Part shown: positions 1-8,392 of the stretch, piece after piece
Position numbering within the stretch: the stretch's first letter is position 1
Layout: each line of letters starts with the position of its first letter
Assembly (NCBI GenBank): GCA_900541415.1
Contig: UQJP01000005.1
Span: 77,860 to 141,859 of the forward strand
Length of the DNA stretch: 64,000 nt
Origin: an uncultured Odoribacter sp.
GTDB lineage: Bacteria > Bacteroidota > Bacteroidia > Bacteroidales > Marinifilaceae
Direction of reading: 5' to 3'
Translations under genes and position numbers: made by a program
Notes under the pieces: generated by a model
What the model saw: the letters and a program-made list of their open reading frames with translations, nothing else
Told to the model about the DNA's origin: nothing
Database searches by the model: none

Positions 1-577
1 TGGGGGCGTTTTCAGCTCCGGCAGTTGCTTCGAAATAAGGTTTCGGGACAAAGCCGAACATTCCGGCAATCATATTTTTAGGAAACTGACGAATGTAAGC
101 GTTATATTCTTTAACGGATTCGTTGAATTTCCGACGTTCTACTGCGATCCGGTTTTCCGTGCCTTCCAGTTGCGCCTGTAATTCCAGAAAATTCTGGTTG
201 GCTTTCAGATCGGGATAGCTTTCTGAAATAGCCATCAGGCGGGACAGGGCTGACGACAGTTCGCCTTGTATGTTATTGATCTTTTTTATGGCAGATTCGT
301 CCAGTTGGTCAAAATTGATTTGGGTCTGGGTGGCTTTGGCTCTGGCATTGACCACCTCTTCCAGCGTTTGCTGTTCGTGTGCTGCGTATCCTTTCACGGT
401 GTTTACCAGGTTAGGAATCAGGTCTAAGCGGCGTTGGTATTGATTTTCTACGTTTGACCATTGGGAAGATACGGTTTCGCTCATACTAACCATTCCGTTA
501 TAGCTGCCCCGGAACCAAAAGAAAATGCTGAGGATCACGACAGCGATCACGATCAATACAATGTAACCTTTTTTCAT
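1..577 (-). CDS. lemA: LemA family protein, C-terminus cut by window edge
   Basis: The ATG is at 577 and the frame runs off the left edge, so about 192 codons are visible. The protein starts with one hydrophobic segment (residues 4-20) followed by the LemA helical domain with the family signature RRLDLIPNLVNTVKGYA and, later, YPDLKANQNFLELQ. LemA proteins are membrane-anchored helical proteins of unclear function. It is a paralogue of the LemA gene at 2688-3239. A -7 element (TAnnTTTG on the minus strand, 671-678) lies about 95 bases upstream, so it probably has its own promoter, separate from the exchanger operon behind it. Identification is firm; the function is unknown. Confidence 0.9.
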   Translation of the reverse strand, partial: MKKGYIVLIVIAVVILSIFFWFRGSYNGMVSMSETVSSQWSNVENQYQRRLDLIPNLVNTVKGYAAHEQQTLEEVVNARAKATQTQINFDQLDESAIKKINNIQGELSSALSRLMAISESYPDLKANQNFLELQAQLEGTENRIAVERRKFNESVKEYNAYIRQFPKNMIAGMFGFVPKPYFEATAGAENAP

Positions 578-739
578 GTGTGTGTAGTTTTTAATGTGTT
601 TTTCCGTTTTCTCCGGTTGTTAAAAAATCCGGAAGGCACGTTTTTTTAATCTTGTTTTATTTATTGGATACAAATTTAATGTTTTCGCCGGGAATCCGTT
701 TGCAGTTATATTTTTTTAGGAATTCCGTGTTCCCGGGGA

Positions 740-1699
740 TTAAAATAGGGTGTGTCCGGTCAGCAGCATGACCAGATAGGCCATGTAGAGCACAAGGAAA
801 ATAGTCCCTTCCCAGCGGCTGATTTTTCTGCCTTTCCCCGTGAAGATAAAAAGGAAGAGCAATCCGGCTGCCAGGATGTTTACAATCAGGTCTGTCCAGC
901 TTCCCGGAGGTACTTCCACGGGATGTATGGTGGCTGATATTCCCAGTATCAGGAACGTATTGAAAATGTTGGAACCTACCACATTTCCGATGGCTATGTC
1001 TGCATTTCCTTTCCGGGCGGCAATGACAGAGGTGGCCAGTTCCGGAAGCGAAGTGCCGATGGAAACGATTGTCAGGCCGATGATTCGTTCCGATATTCCC
1101 AGGCTTTGGGCGATGTTTACGGCTCCGTCCACCAGCAGGCGTCCTCCGATGATCAATCCCGCCAACCCCAGCAGGATAAACAGGATGGCCTTCCCTATGG
1201 AGTAGGGCTTTATGACCACTTCTTCCCCATTGCCTGCTCCTCCGTGTTTCGCCAACATGAATGTATAGAGCAAAAAGACCGCAAAAAAGCAGAGCAGGGA
1301 AATTCCTTCTACCCGGCTGATCGTACCTTGCGGGTTTTCATCGGCCATAAGCAATATCAATACGGCTGCAAATACGGCTAAAGGCACTTCCACCCAGGTG
1401 GTAGTCCTTTGCACATTCAGGGGGACGAAAATGGCTGTGATTCCCAAAATAGCCAGTATGTTGAAAATATTGCTGCCTAATATATTGCCGAGAGCCAATG
1501 CCGAACTGCCTTTTACTGAAGACAGGGTGTTGACCACTAATTCGGGGGTGGAAGTTCCAAATGCCACGATGGTTAAGCCGATAACCATGGCGGATATGTT
1601 CAGTTTATGGGCCAGGGCAGACCCTCCGTCTACCAGCATGTTGGCTCCGTAGATCAGGACGATAAGTCCTGCGATGAGGAAGATAATATCGAGAATCAT
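740..1699 (-). CDS. yrbG: Calcium/sodium antiporter, YrbG (CaCA) family
   Basis: This is a 319-residue integral membrane protein built of two homologous halves, as in the cation/Ca2+ exchanger superfamily. Each half carries the ion-binding alpha-repeat signature: GTSTPEL at residues 48-54 followed by GNILGSNIFN (71-80), and GTSLPEL at 215-221 followed by GNVVGSNIFN (238-247). The acidic Glu of each GTSxPEL motif is present. It should exchange Na+ (or H+) for Ca2+ across the inner membrane. It follows the DUF3137 gene by 40 bases and is probably the last gene of a LemA-DUF3137-exchanger transcript. The length is normal for the family. Confidence 0.93.
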   Translation of the reverse strand: MILDIIFLIAGLIVLIYGANMLVDGGSALAHKLNISAMVIGLTIVAFGTSTPELVVNTLSSVKGSSALALGNILGSNIFNILAILGITAIFVPLNVQRTTTWVEVPLAVFAAVLILLMADENPQGTISRVEGISLLCFFAVFLLYTFMLAKHGGAGNGEEVVIKPYSIGKAILFILLGLAGLIIGGRLLVDGAVNIAQSLGISERIIGLTIVSIGTSLPELATSVIAARKGNADIAIGNVVGSNIFNTFLILGISATIHPVEVPPGSWTDLIVNILAAGLLFLFIFTGKGRKISRWEGTIFLVLYMAYLVMLLTGHTLF

Positions 1700-1739
1700 A
1701 GGCGATTTTTATAATTTGAACGTAAAAATACGGTGGGAG

Positions 1740-2669
1740 TTATTCTTTACTCCATATTCTGACGTTTAGGTTTAAGTCGTCTACAATGCCTAAAAGGAGG
1801 CAAAGGGTGTTGAATTCGCGTTTCAGGTTTTCGTTGTTTAGCATCGATTGCCAGATGCTTGCTTCAAAGTGGTTTGTTCCGTCCGGGATGGCTATGATGA
1901 CGTTGGAATTTCGAAAACTGACGGTGATTTCTCCGGGGAATTTCCGGTCGAGAGCCAAAAGCCGCTCCATCATATTGGGGCTTAACAAATAGCGGGCTTC
2001 GACCTGATCGTTCGAATAGACATCGAAACTGCTTTCAAATTCCGGGCTTTCCAGTTTCACCCGTTGTTCCCCGAAACGGAGTTTGATCCAGGAGTTACGG
2101 TATACGGTGGTTTGTCCTTTGAAATCTTTTTGGAAATCGGCGATGAAGAAAAAACCTTTGAATATATCTACCCAGGTGGTACGGGTTTGTCCTTTCCCGT
2201 TGGTAGTCACCCGTTTTTCTTCCGCATGTACTTCGGAACAGAGGAATGAAGTGGAGCCGATTTTCCCGGAAATAAGGTCTTCCGAGTGGTAACGGTCGGG
2301 GCTTACGGCGAATAATCCGCTGCCGGCAAAGGTGTTTTCCGTAATTCCTTTGTCCGGCTCGAATGTAGCTCCGGAGCATTGCCGGGAAAGAATGTCCGAG
2401 ATGATGTTTCGCTTGTAGAGGCTTGTCAGTTCTCCGCCTTTACTCTGGATGCAATAGAAAAAGGCTATTCCGCCCACGATTGCCGAGACCAGAAACCAAA
2501 TCCAGTTCATCCCGGTGCATAGGCTGATAACAATGCCCAGCAGACAACAAATGCCCAGGCCGATGCTTCCGTTTTTAGTCCCCCGGGCTTTTAATTCCAG
2601 CCGTTTGGTTTCCAGTTGTGTCAGTGCCGGCTTTAGCGATTCGTACAGAGTGCAGAAATCTTGTTCCAT
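1740..2669 (-). CDS. DUF3137-like membrane protein
   Basis: This is a 309-residue protein with a soluble N-terminal helix (1-45), two closely spaced membrane segments at about 35-75, and a long cytoplasmic beta-rich C-terminal domain. That architecture, and its position 18 bases behind a lemA gene, match DUF3137 proteins, which repeatedly sit beside LemA in many bacteria. The family has no assigned activity. The context suggests that it forms a functional pair with LemA. No catalytic motif is visible. Confidence 0.75.
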   Translation of the reverse strand: MEQDFCTLYESLKPALTQLETKRLELKARGTKNGSIGLGICCLLGIVISLCTGMNWIWFLVSAIVGGIAFFYCIQSKGGELTSLYKRNIISDILSRQCSGATFEPDKGITENTFAGSGLFAVSPDRYHSEDLISGKIGSTSFLCSEVHAEEKRVTTNGKGQTRTTWVDIFKGFFFIADFQKDFKGQTTVYRNSWIKLRFGEQRVKLESPEFESSFDVYSNDQVEARYLLSPNMMERLLALDRKFPGEITVSFRNSNVIIAIPDGTNHFEASIWQSMLNNENLKREFNTLCLLLGIVDDLNLNVRIWSKE

Positions 2670-2687
2670 TTTTTATTGGACGGGAAA

Positions 2688-3239
2688 TTAGGATTGGAAT
2701 AGATTTTTCACATGGGGAACAGCCCGTTCTTCTTCCGGGATGACCAATACCTCTTTTGTTTTGAAATTAGCGATATTGGCGATGATGTTGGAAGGAAAGG
2801 TCATGACTGAATTGTTATAGTCTGTAACACACGCATTATACGTACGCCTGGAGGCGGCCAGTTGTTCTTCGGTTTCGTTTAAGGCTCGTTGCAACTGGAT
2901 GAAATTTGCCGAGGCTTTCAGGTCAGGATAATTTTCGGCAACCATGAAGAAGTTACGGCGGGCTTGCGAAAAGGACTGGTCGAAAGCCGCTTTTTCTTCC
3001 GGTGTCATGGTGTTGTATGACTTGGAACGTAGCTCGGTGAGGTTGCCGAGGGTGGCAGATTCATGCTGGGCATATTGCTGCACGGTGGCTACCAGATTGG
3101 GAATCAGGTCGAACCTTTTTTTCAGCATGGCATCGATCGAGCCGAATGCGTTGGACACTTGATTGCTTTTCCTGATTAAGTTATTGTAAACGGCAATGAA
3201 ATAAATCAGGAGTACGCCTAATACGATAATTGCTATCAT
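2688..3239 (-). CDS. lemA: LemA family protein
   Basis: This is a 183-residue protein with an N-terminal transmembrane helix (residues 2-16) and the LemA four-helix domain. The family markers KKRFDLIPNLVATVQQYA and YPDLKASANFIQLQ are visible, as is the conserved TFPSNIIANI stretch near the end. It is probably the first gene of the minus-strand unit LemA-DUF3137-exchanger, with an 18-base gap to DUF3137. A -7 element (TATTTTTG on the minus strand, 3263-3270) lies just upstream. Its paralogue is at the left edge of the window. Function is unproven in this family. Confidence 0.92.
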   Translation of the reverse strand: MIAIIVLGVLLIYFIAVYNNLIRKSNQVSNAFGSIDAMLKKRFDLIPNLVATVQQYAQHESATLGNLTELRSKSYNTMTPEEKAAFDQSFSQARRNFFMVAENYPDLKASANFIQLQRALNETEEQLAASRRTYNACVTDYNNSVMTFPSNIIANIANFKTKEVLVIPEEERAVPHVKNLFQS

Positions 3240-3325
3240 GGTTGTTGAATTTTAATATTTTACAAAAATAGTTTTTTTCATGATTAGACTTAATTTTGTA
3301 CGATGAATTTTAAAGGAAGGAAACC

Positions 3326-3931
3326 ATGAATATTTGGGGATTTATTACAACGGCTGTGCTTTTAACTCTTATGCCCGGACCGGACATCCTTTTTGTGATC
3401 ACCCAGAGTATCACCCGGGGATGCCGTGCCGGGATTGTCTTTGCTGCGGGGCTTTGCTCCGGATTGATAGCCCATGTCGCTGCTGTGAGTTTCGGAATAT
3501 CTCTGTTGCTGTTGAGTTCTCCCATCGCGTTTACTATACTTAAATTTGCAGGAGCCTCTTATTTGATTTATTTGAGCATTAAGGCTTTTATCGGCAGAAA
3601 GCGGCAAATTCAGCTTGAATTGGCTGGCGGTACCGGGGGGAAATTATACCGGAAAGGGATTTTGATGAATGTGCTGAATCCTAAGGTGATTCTTTTTTTT
3701 CTGGCTTTTTTCCCTCAGTTTATCGAGCCGGGCATAACCAATCCCATTCCTCAGATGCTGTTTTTGGGAGCGATTTTTATGGTGCAGGCTTTTCTGGTGT
3801 TTTCAACCGTTGCTTTTTTGGCGGAACGGTTGTCCCGCCGCCTGATGTCGAATCCCCGTTTTTCTTTTGTGATGAATATGGTGGAGGCTTTGGTTTATTT
3901 TGTGGTGGGAATCAGTATTCTTTTTGTATAA
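3326..3931 (+). CDS. LysE/RhtB family amino-acid exporter
   Basis: This is a 201-residue polytopic membrane protein. The N-terminus (MNIWGFITTAVLLTLMPGPDILFVI) contains the hallmark P-G-P-D of the LysE/RhtB family at residues 17-20. GASYLIYLSIKAF near residues 75-87 and NVLNPKVILFFLAFFPQF near 113-130 are also typical. It should export an amino acid or derivative; the substrate cannot be read from the sequence. A -7 element TAATTTTG (3291-3298) and a purine-rich ribosome-binding stretch (AAAGGAAGGAAA) directly before the ATG support this start. It is divergent from the LemA operon. Confidence 0.92.
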   Translation: MNIWGFITTAVLLTLMPGPDILFVITQSITRGCRAGIVFAAGLCSGLIAHVAAVSFGISLLLLSSPIAFTILKFAGASYLIYLSIKAFIGRKRQIQLELAGGTGGKLYRKGILMNVLNPKVILFFLAFFPQFIEPGITNPIPQMLFLGAIFMVQAFLVFSTVAFLAERLSRRLMSNPRFSFVMNMVEALVYFVVGISILFV

Positions 3932-4358
3932 TCTCTAATCAAAAAGCCGAAATCGGCCAGGCGAGGACAGCCGATTGATCATGTGTTGATAACGTTCTTC
4001 GCTTGACTATTCTTTTGAGCATTAAAAGACTGCCATAGGCAGAGGTACGACGAGGTTCGATTACCCTGTCATTACCGAAGTGAAAAGTGTAAACTGGCGA
4101 TAAGTCTTTGTTTGTCTTTCTTTTGTGTTGTTGTTCATAAATTGCTGTAAATCAAAGTGAACTGATTTTGCAATCTGTAAAAACTTTGAGTTATGGTATT
4201 GCATAGCACATTCAAAATTCTGTTTAATTCCCCTGTTTTATTAGTTTGTATTAAAAAGTAGAAGCGCACAATTTTCTTACATAGACAAAAGAAGGCTATT
4301 TATGGTAACCTTTTGCGTAATCTATTGAGTAACTTTGCGCTTAAATAATCGAAAGTTT
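3932..4358. other. Intergenic stretch with apparent gene scar
   Basis: No intact gene is visible in these 427 bases. On the minus strand a 25-codon ORF (4061-4138, beginning MNNNTKERQ) has a normal ATG. A second open minus-strand frame follows it and ends at 3939-3941, just before a hairpin with a T-tract (3942-3957). This looks like the decayed 5' and 3' parts of a former minus-strand gene with its terminator still in place. The right part is AT-rich and leads into the AraC-type gene. The parent gene was not recognised. Confidence 0.35.
3942..3957 (-). terminator. Small minus-strand hairpin with T-tract
   Basis: Read on the minus strand, the stem GCCGA/TCGGC with a 2-base loop is followed by TTTTTG. 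The stem is short (5 bp). It ends no intact minus-strand gene, so it is probably a leftover of the scar to its right. Confidence 0.4.
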
Positions 4359-5486
4359 ATGAAAATCAATACTGAAACAGCATATTGCCAAACTTGTGGA
4401 ATTCCCTTAGAGATTGATTATAATAATCTTGGGTTAGAGCAGAATAAGGAATATTGCGACTATTGTTTGAAAAACGGGGTTAAATTATATGACTTTTCAA
4501 TGGATTATCTCATCTATCTTTGGGGACTTTTTCCTGAAGAATATTATAGAGAGACAGGCATTAGTTACACATCGGAAGAATTGAGAGCTATTATGTCCGG
4601 GCGGCTTCCGCATATTAAGAGGTGGAAGCAGAAAATCAATACTGCCCATATACAATACGAATTGGTCATAAAAGTTCAGGAATACATTAATCGTCATTTA
4701 TTTGACGAGCTTGATTCTGACAAACTATCACAGGTTGCGTCTATTTCCAAGTATCATTTCCGCAGGCTTTTTAAAGCAGTTTGTGGCGAAAATATTGGTA
4801 ATTATATTCAGCGATTAAGATTAGAGCATATTGCATTTAAGTTGATAACAACTGATATAAGTGTTCCGAAACTTCTTGCTCAAATTAATTATCATAACAA
4901 ACATACACTTTCAAGGGCGTTCAAAAGTTATTTTCATTGTTCCATACCTGAATTTCGTAAAAGACATTCAGGCATCAGTCCTGAACGAAAGAATCCTATA
5001 CGAATTGAGCCAAGTATTGAAAGAATATCAGGCATCCGAATCGCATACTTGAAATTAGAAAGGACACGTCATGTCAGTCGTAGTTTTTCTATTCTATGGA
5101 AGCAATTGTTGCAATATTCCGAAAAATACGAACTGCCTTCAAAAGGATGTAAATATGTGAGCTTGACTCTTGATTGTCCATATATTACGCTTGAAGAACA
5201 AAGCCGTTTTATGATTGGGGTAACCTTACAACGATCCTTTGAGATACCCAAAGGCTTTGGCGTTTATGAAATTCCTTCAGGAGAATATGCTATCTTTCGT
5301 TTTAAAGGCTTGTATCATGAACTACACAGGATTTACCGCCACATCTACCTTGACTGGTTACCAACGAGTGATTATAATTTGCGGGAGCAGTTCACTTTTG
5401 AAACTTATATCAATACGCCAGAGAAAACGCCGGCTTCGGAGTTGGTAACGGATATTTATATCCCCGTTACGAAGAAAAATGTATGA
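4359..5486 (+). CDS. Zinc-ribbon/AraC-HTH/GyrI-like transcription regulator
   Basis: From the ATG at 4359 the protein has 375 residues in three parts. Residues 9-36 form a Cys4 zinc ribbon (C10, C13, C33, C36). An AraC-type double helix-turn-helix lies at about 107-205. A GyrI/SbmC-like small-molecule-binding domain fills about 225-372. AraC-GyrI fusions usually sense hydrophobic drugs or metabolites; the extra zinc ribbon is less common. A TTG lies in frame upstream at 4335, but an exact -7 element TAACTTTG (4330-4337) overlaps it, so the ATG is preferred. The coding sequence is visibly more AT-rich than the flanking core genes, which suggests acquisition. The partner gene follows after 47 bases. 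Confidence 0.85.
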   Translation: MKINTETAYCQTCGIPLEIDYNNLGLEQNKEYCDYCLKNGVKLYDFSMDYLIYLWGLFPEEYYRETGISYTSEELRAIMSGRLPHIKRWKQKINTAHIQYELVIKVQEYINRHLFDELDSDKLSQVASISKYHFRRLFKAVCGENIGNYIQRLRLEHIAFKLITTDISVPKLLAQINYHNKHTLSRAFKSYFHCSIPEFRKRHSGISPERKNPIRIEPSIERISGIRIAYLKLERTRHVSRSFSILWKQLLQYSEKYELPSKGCKYVSLTLDCPYITLEEQSRFMIGVTLQRSFEIPKGFGVYEIPSGEYAIFRFKGLYHELHRIYRHIYLDWLPTSDYNLREQFTFETYINTPEKTPASELVTDIYIPVTKKNV

Positions 5487-5533
5487 AATATTTTAATCCA
5501 TGAATCGATAACGAATTTAATAAAGAAGATAAA

Positions 5534-5893
5534 ATGAATTATAAAAACAAGGCGATAAATTGTGTCAAGGATACGATATTGCCAATGCAAAGAAAGCAGT
5601 TTGAAGAATGTGGTTGCTGTTTAGACGAACAATACAAACGATATGGGAATACAGAATGGCTTTTCGCAAAAATAATAGAAAAGGGGCATGTTTATGAAAT
5701 TGGGTATCCCGCGTGTGTTTGTCCTGAAGTGGCAAGCGGAAAAGTAAAGGATGTATCACATTGTGAATGTTCACGTCAAAGCATATTGTATATTATCGGA
5801 AATTTGTTGCCCGATAAGAATATCAGCGTGGAAATAATCGAAACCGTTTTGGGGGGCGCAGAAAAATGCCGTTTCAGGTTGACTGTGGAGTGA
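5534..5893 (+). CDS. Cys-rich small protein, possibly DUF6144-related
   Basis: This is a 119-residue protein with nine cysteines: C10, a CGCC cluster near residue 27, CVC near 61, HCEC near 77, and one near the end. The second half (paired Cys, then an ETVLGGAEKCRF-like ending) recalls the C-terminal part of DUF6144/L-2-amino-thiazoline-4-carboxylic-acid-hydrolase-like proteins, but I am not certain. It has no signal peptide or membrane segment. It lies 47 bases behind the zinc-ribbon AraC regulator, shares its AT-rich composition, and is probably co-transcribed with it or controlled by it. A role in metal or thiol chemistry is a guess from the cysteines. Confidence 0.6.
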   Translation: MNYKNKAINCVKDTILPMQRKQFEECGCCLDEQYKRYGNTEWLFAKIIEKGHVYEIGYPACVCPEVASGKVKDVSHCECSRQSILYIIGNLLPDKNISVEIIETVLGGAEKCRFRLTVE

Positions 5894-6113
5894 GATAAAA
5901 AGAATAATCATAAGTAGATCACTCCCTAATATCTTGCTTCCAGACATACAAATAAAGCCGCTAAAAAGATCAGAATGAGACAAGCAATTATCCGACACCG
6001 GATTTGACATTATCCACTTTTAATATAATTGTTTATGAATGATTTGCTACAAACGGGGGTTGTTTAATCTATTGTTTGAATCCTCACAAGGAATTACGAA
6101 CTCTGAAATGCGA

Positions 6114-6230
6114 AACGGCTCTGGAAACTTCAGGGAGCAAGCAGGAATGGTCAGCCCATCTGAAAGCACTTACCCTGAAATCTATCGGATGTTGAATATT
6201 AATTGTAAGAAATAATAAGATAAAGTATCC
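6114..6230. repeat. 117-bp tandem repeat, copy 1
   Basis: The unit starts AACGGCTCTGGAAACTTCAG and ends ATAAGATAAAGTATCC. It is followed head-to-tail by a second copy. Comparison by eye shows one difference: CCCATCTGAAAG here, CCCATCCGAAAG in copy 2. Confidence 0.95.
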
Positions 6231-6347
6231 AACGGCTCTGGAAACTTCAGGGAGCAAGCAGGAATGGTCAGCCCATCCGAAAGCACTTACCCTGAAATCT
6301 ATCGGATGTTGAATATTAATTGTAAGAAATAATAAGATAAAGTATCC
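6231..6347. repeat. 117-bp tandem repeat, copy 2
   Basis: This is the second copy, adjacent to copy 1 and identical but for one base. It is followed at 6348-6356 by the first nine bases (AACGGCTCT) of a third copy, so the array has about 2.1 units. Confidence 0.95.
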
Positions 6348-6387
6348 AACGGCTCTATTTTTCCGTAGAAATAGGAAAAGCAGGAAG

Positions 6388-6903
6388 ATGATGGAGGGTT
6401 GGAATGTCATTTTATTATTATCATGGTTTATGACTGGATCGGAAATAGATACACGCACGGTGAAAGAGGTGGATTTAAACCGCTATATGGGTGTATGGTA
6501 TGAGATTGCCCGTATGGATCACCGTTTTGAACGAGGGTTGGTCGGGGCAACGGCGGAGTATACCTTGAAACCGAACGGAAAAATCAGGGTGGTGAACCGG
6601 GGATATAAGGAAAAGCTGAGTGGAAAATTAAAGACCGCGAAAGCAAAGGCTTACCTGCCCGATCCCGCTGTGCCGGGGAAGTTACGGGTTTCGTTTTTCC
6701 CTTTTATTTATAGTGATTATTATATTTTGGAATTAGAGCCGGAACACTACGAATGGGTATTGGTGGGTAGTTCTTCTCCCCGTTTTTTATGGATATTGAG
6801 CCGCACTCCGCGACTTCCGGAGGAAACGATTTCCCGGATACTCACGCGTGCCCGGGCCCGGGGATATAACGTGAATGCCCTGATGTTTCCGGAACAGAAA
6901 TAA
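6388..6903 (+). CDS. blc: Lipocalin family protein (Blc-like)
   Basis: This is a 171-residue lipocalin. The GxW signature appears as YMGVWYEIAR at residues 32-41. The later strand TAEYTLKPNGKIRVVNRG, the YWVL-like strand (YEWVLVGSSSPRFLWILSRTP) and the C-terminal helix follow the Blc order. Bacterial Blc proteins bind lipids or other hydrophobic ligands at the outer membrane. Here the N-terminus is hydrophobic (VILLLSWFMT) but lacks a lipobox Cys, so it may be periplasmic or the start may be further in. Two adjacent ATGs (6388, 6391) follow an AGGAAG ribosome-binding stretch. It is convergent with the YccF gene. Confidence 0.88.
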   Translation: MMEGWNVILLLSWFMTGSEIDTRTVKEVDLNRYMGVWYEIARMDHRFERGLVGATAEYTLKPNGKIRVVNRGYKEKLSGKLKTAKAKAYLPDPAVPGKLRVSFFPFIYSDYYILELEPEHYEWVLVGSSSPRFLWILSRTPRLPEETISRILTRARARGYNVNALMFPEQK

Positions 6904-6922
6904 TTGTGCGGTAGGGGAATGC

Positions 6923-7291
6923 CTATTTTACGTCGTGCCCGAAAGGGGTGAGGGCAAGGCTCGCCAGTTTAAAGTGCTGTAATCCGAAAGGAATACCGAT
7001 AATTGTGATGAGGAACAGCAGGCCGAAAACGACGTGTGTTAGGAATATCGGGACTCCTCCCACGAAAAACCAGATAATATTCATGAAAATGGCCAGGCAG
7101 CCGTGTGCGGCTTTTTTGTGTATGATTTGGCTGCCGAATGGCCATAAGGCCAATATACCCAATTTGAGTGTTTGTAAACCGAAAGGTATTCCGATGATTG
7201 TGATAAACAATGCGATACTTGAGATAAAATATTCTATCGCAATCAAGATGCCTCCGAAGACAAGCCAGATAATGTTTCCTAAGATTTTCAT
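6923..7291 (-). CDS. yccF: YccF domain-containing inner membrane protein
   Basis: This is a 122-residue protein made of two similar halves, each holding a hydrophobic stretch that ends in the YccF signature ITIIGIPFGLQ. The signature occurs twice, once in each half. The family (formerly DUF307) consists of small inner membrane proteins without assigned function. An in-frame TTG lies three codons upstream (7300), but the ATG at 7291 is the better start. It is convergent with the lipocalin gene and stands alone. Confidence 0.9.
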   Translation of the reverse strand: MKILGNIIWLVFGGILIAIEYFISSIALFITIIGIPFGLQTLKLGILALWPFGSQIIHKKAAHGCLAIFMNIIWFFVGGVPIFLTHVVFGLLFLITIIGIPFGLQHFKLASLALTPFGHDVK

Positions 7292-7385
7292 ACTTTCCAA
7301 AAATAATTAATTTTTATGATAGAGGGAATTTTTGTGGAATTTATTTATATTTGAAAATCTATTTTCTAATCTAAATATTTTTATT

Positions 7386-7907
7386 ATGCAGGCAATTACT
7401 TCATTTCGTGCTGTTAATCTTACGATTACCAATTACAGGACTTATTTGTTCGCTCTACTTTTTGTTGCGGGCAATATACTGTTGCCTCAGCTTTGCCATT
7501 TGGTTCCCGATGGAGGAAAAATATGGTTGCCGATCTATTTTTTCACCTTGATCGCTTCTTATAAATTCGGAATAAAAGTGGGGTTACTTACGGCTTTGCT
7601 TTCTCCTTTGTGCAATCATCTGTTGTTTGGGATGCCGCCTGCCGGCATGTTGCCGGTGCTGCTGGTGAAATCTTCTTTGTTGGCGATAGCTGCGTCGTGG
7701 ATTGCATTGAAAAGCGGGAAATTATCTTTGTGGCATATCTCTTTGGTGGTCTTGATTTATCAAATTGCCGGGGGAATGGCGGAATGGGGAATCAGCGGCT
7801 CTTTGTCTGCGGCTTTGCAGGATTTCCGTCTTGGATTTCCGGGTATGCTTTTGCAGGTTGTGGGAGGATGGTTTGTGTTAAAGTTGCTGGCAAAATATGA
7901 GATATAA
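7386..7907 (+). CDS. ECF transporter S-component-like protein
   Basis: From the ATG at 7386 the protein has 173 residues and about five or six hydrophobic segments. It has the features of ECF S-components: a YKFGIKVGLLTALLSPLCNHLLFGMPPAGMLP-type loop followed by conserved small residues. S-components bind a vitamin or nucleobase and work with a shared energising module, which is not in this window. A -7 element TATATTTG (7346-7353) lies upstream and rules out the longer frame starting at 7332. The gene overlaps the phosphoribosyltransferase gene by 11 bases, so the two are translationally coupled. That suggests the substrate is a nucleobase or related salvageable ring. Confidence 0.72.
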   Translation: MQAITSFRAVNLTITNYRTYLFALLFVAGNILLPQLCHLVPDGGKIWLPIYFFTLIASYKFGIKVGLLTALLSPLCNHLLFGMPPAGMLPVLLVKSSLLAIAASWIALKSGKLSLWHISLVVLIYQIAGGMAEWGISGSLSAALQDFRLGFPGMLLQVVGGWFVLKLLAKYEI

Positions 7908-8304
7908 AAGTTTCGAGGAAGTTTTATCGCGGTTTGAGAGGGTGTGTTTCGACGAGGATTTCGACCTGATTGTGGCGATTGCCAACGGGGGGATTATTCC
8001 TGCTGCGATTTTAAATCAGAAATTGGATATTGAAATTCAGTTGTTGAAATTACATTTGAGGGACGCTTCGCAAAAGCAGCTTTTCGATCGGCCTCAATTG
8101 TTGGAAGCTATAAAGTTCGACGTTGCCGGAAGAAAGGTTTTGTTAGTTGAAGATCGGGTAAAGACCGGAACAACCTTGAATTATGCCCGTTCCCTTTTAG
8201 AGGAGGCCGGAGCTGCTAAGGTGAAAACTTTTGCGGTGAACGGGAAGGCCGATTATTGTTTGTATGACGAGTTGTGTTTCCGGTTTCCCTGGCGGATCGA
8301 TTGA
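7897..8304 (+). CDS. Phosphoribosyltransferase family protein
   Basis: This is a 135-residue type I phosphoribosyltransferase. The PRPP-binding loop is VLLVEDRVKTGTTLNYA at about residues 85-101, with the paired acidic residues (E-D) and the TGTT turn. The N-terminal DLIVAIANGGIIPAAIL matches the first PRPP-contact loop. It joins PRPP to a base, but the base cannot be told from the sequence. It overlaps the upstream ECF S-component gene by 11 bases. A reasonable inference is that the transporter imports a base and this enzyme traps it as a nucleotide. It is short but complete in its core fold. Confidence 0.85.
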   Translation: MRYKSFEEVLSRFERVCFDEDFDLIVAIANGGIIPAAILNQKLDIEIQLLKLHLRDASQKQLFDRPQLLEAIKFDVAGRKVLLVEDRVKTGTTLNYARSLLEEAGAAKVKTFAVNGKADYCLYDELCFRFPWRID

Positions 8305-8392
8305 GCGGCTTGCCGGAAATGATTGAAAAATTTTGCATGGCGGCGGGGTTTGTGTGGGATAGGAGGTGCATTTACATAAAAACATCTGAAAA

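Larger units (their letters stand above)
5894..6387. other. Non-coding stretch holding the 117-bp tandem repeat
   Basis: No convincing gene is present. The first 220 bases are AT-rich and featureless. The rest is two copies of a 117-bp unit plus the first 9 bases of a third, ending just before the lipocalin start. A minus-strand open frame (6458-6084) runs through both copies only because 117 is a multiple of 3. It has no recognisable domain. Confidence 0.6.

Noticed and set aside
4041..4075. tRNA T-arm-like GGTTCGATTACC
   Set aside because: The flanks do not pair to a T-stem and no acceptor, D or anticodon arm is found nearby.
4061..4138. 25-codon minus-strand ORF beginning MNNNTKERQ
   Set aside because: It is too short and was not recognised; it is treated as part of a gene scar rather than a gene.
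6084..6458. 124-codon minus-strand ORF with a 39-residue internal repeat
   Set aside because: The open frame is explained by the 117-bp DNA repeat (a multiple of 3); it overlaps the lipocalin start and shows no domain.
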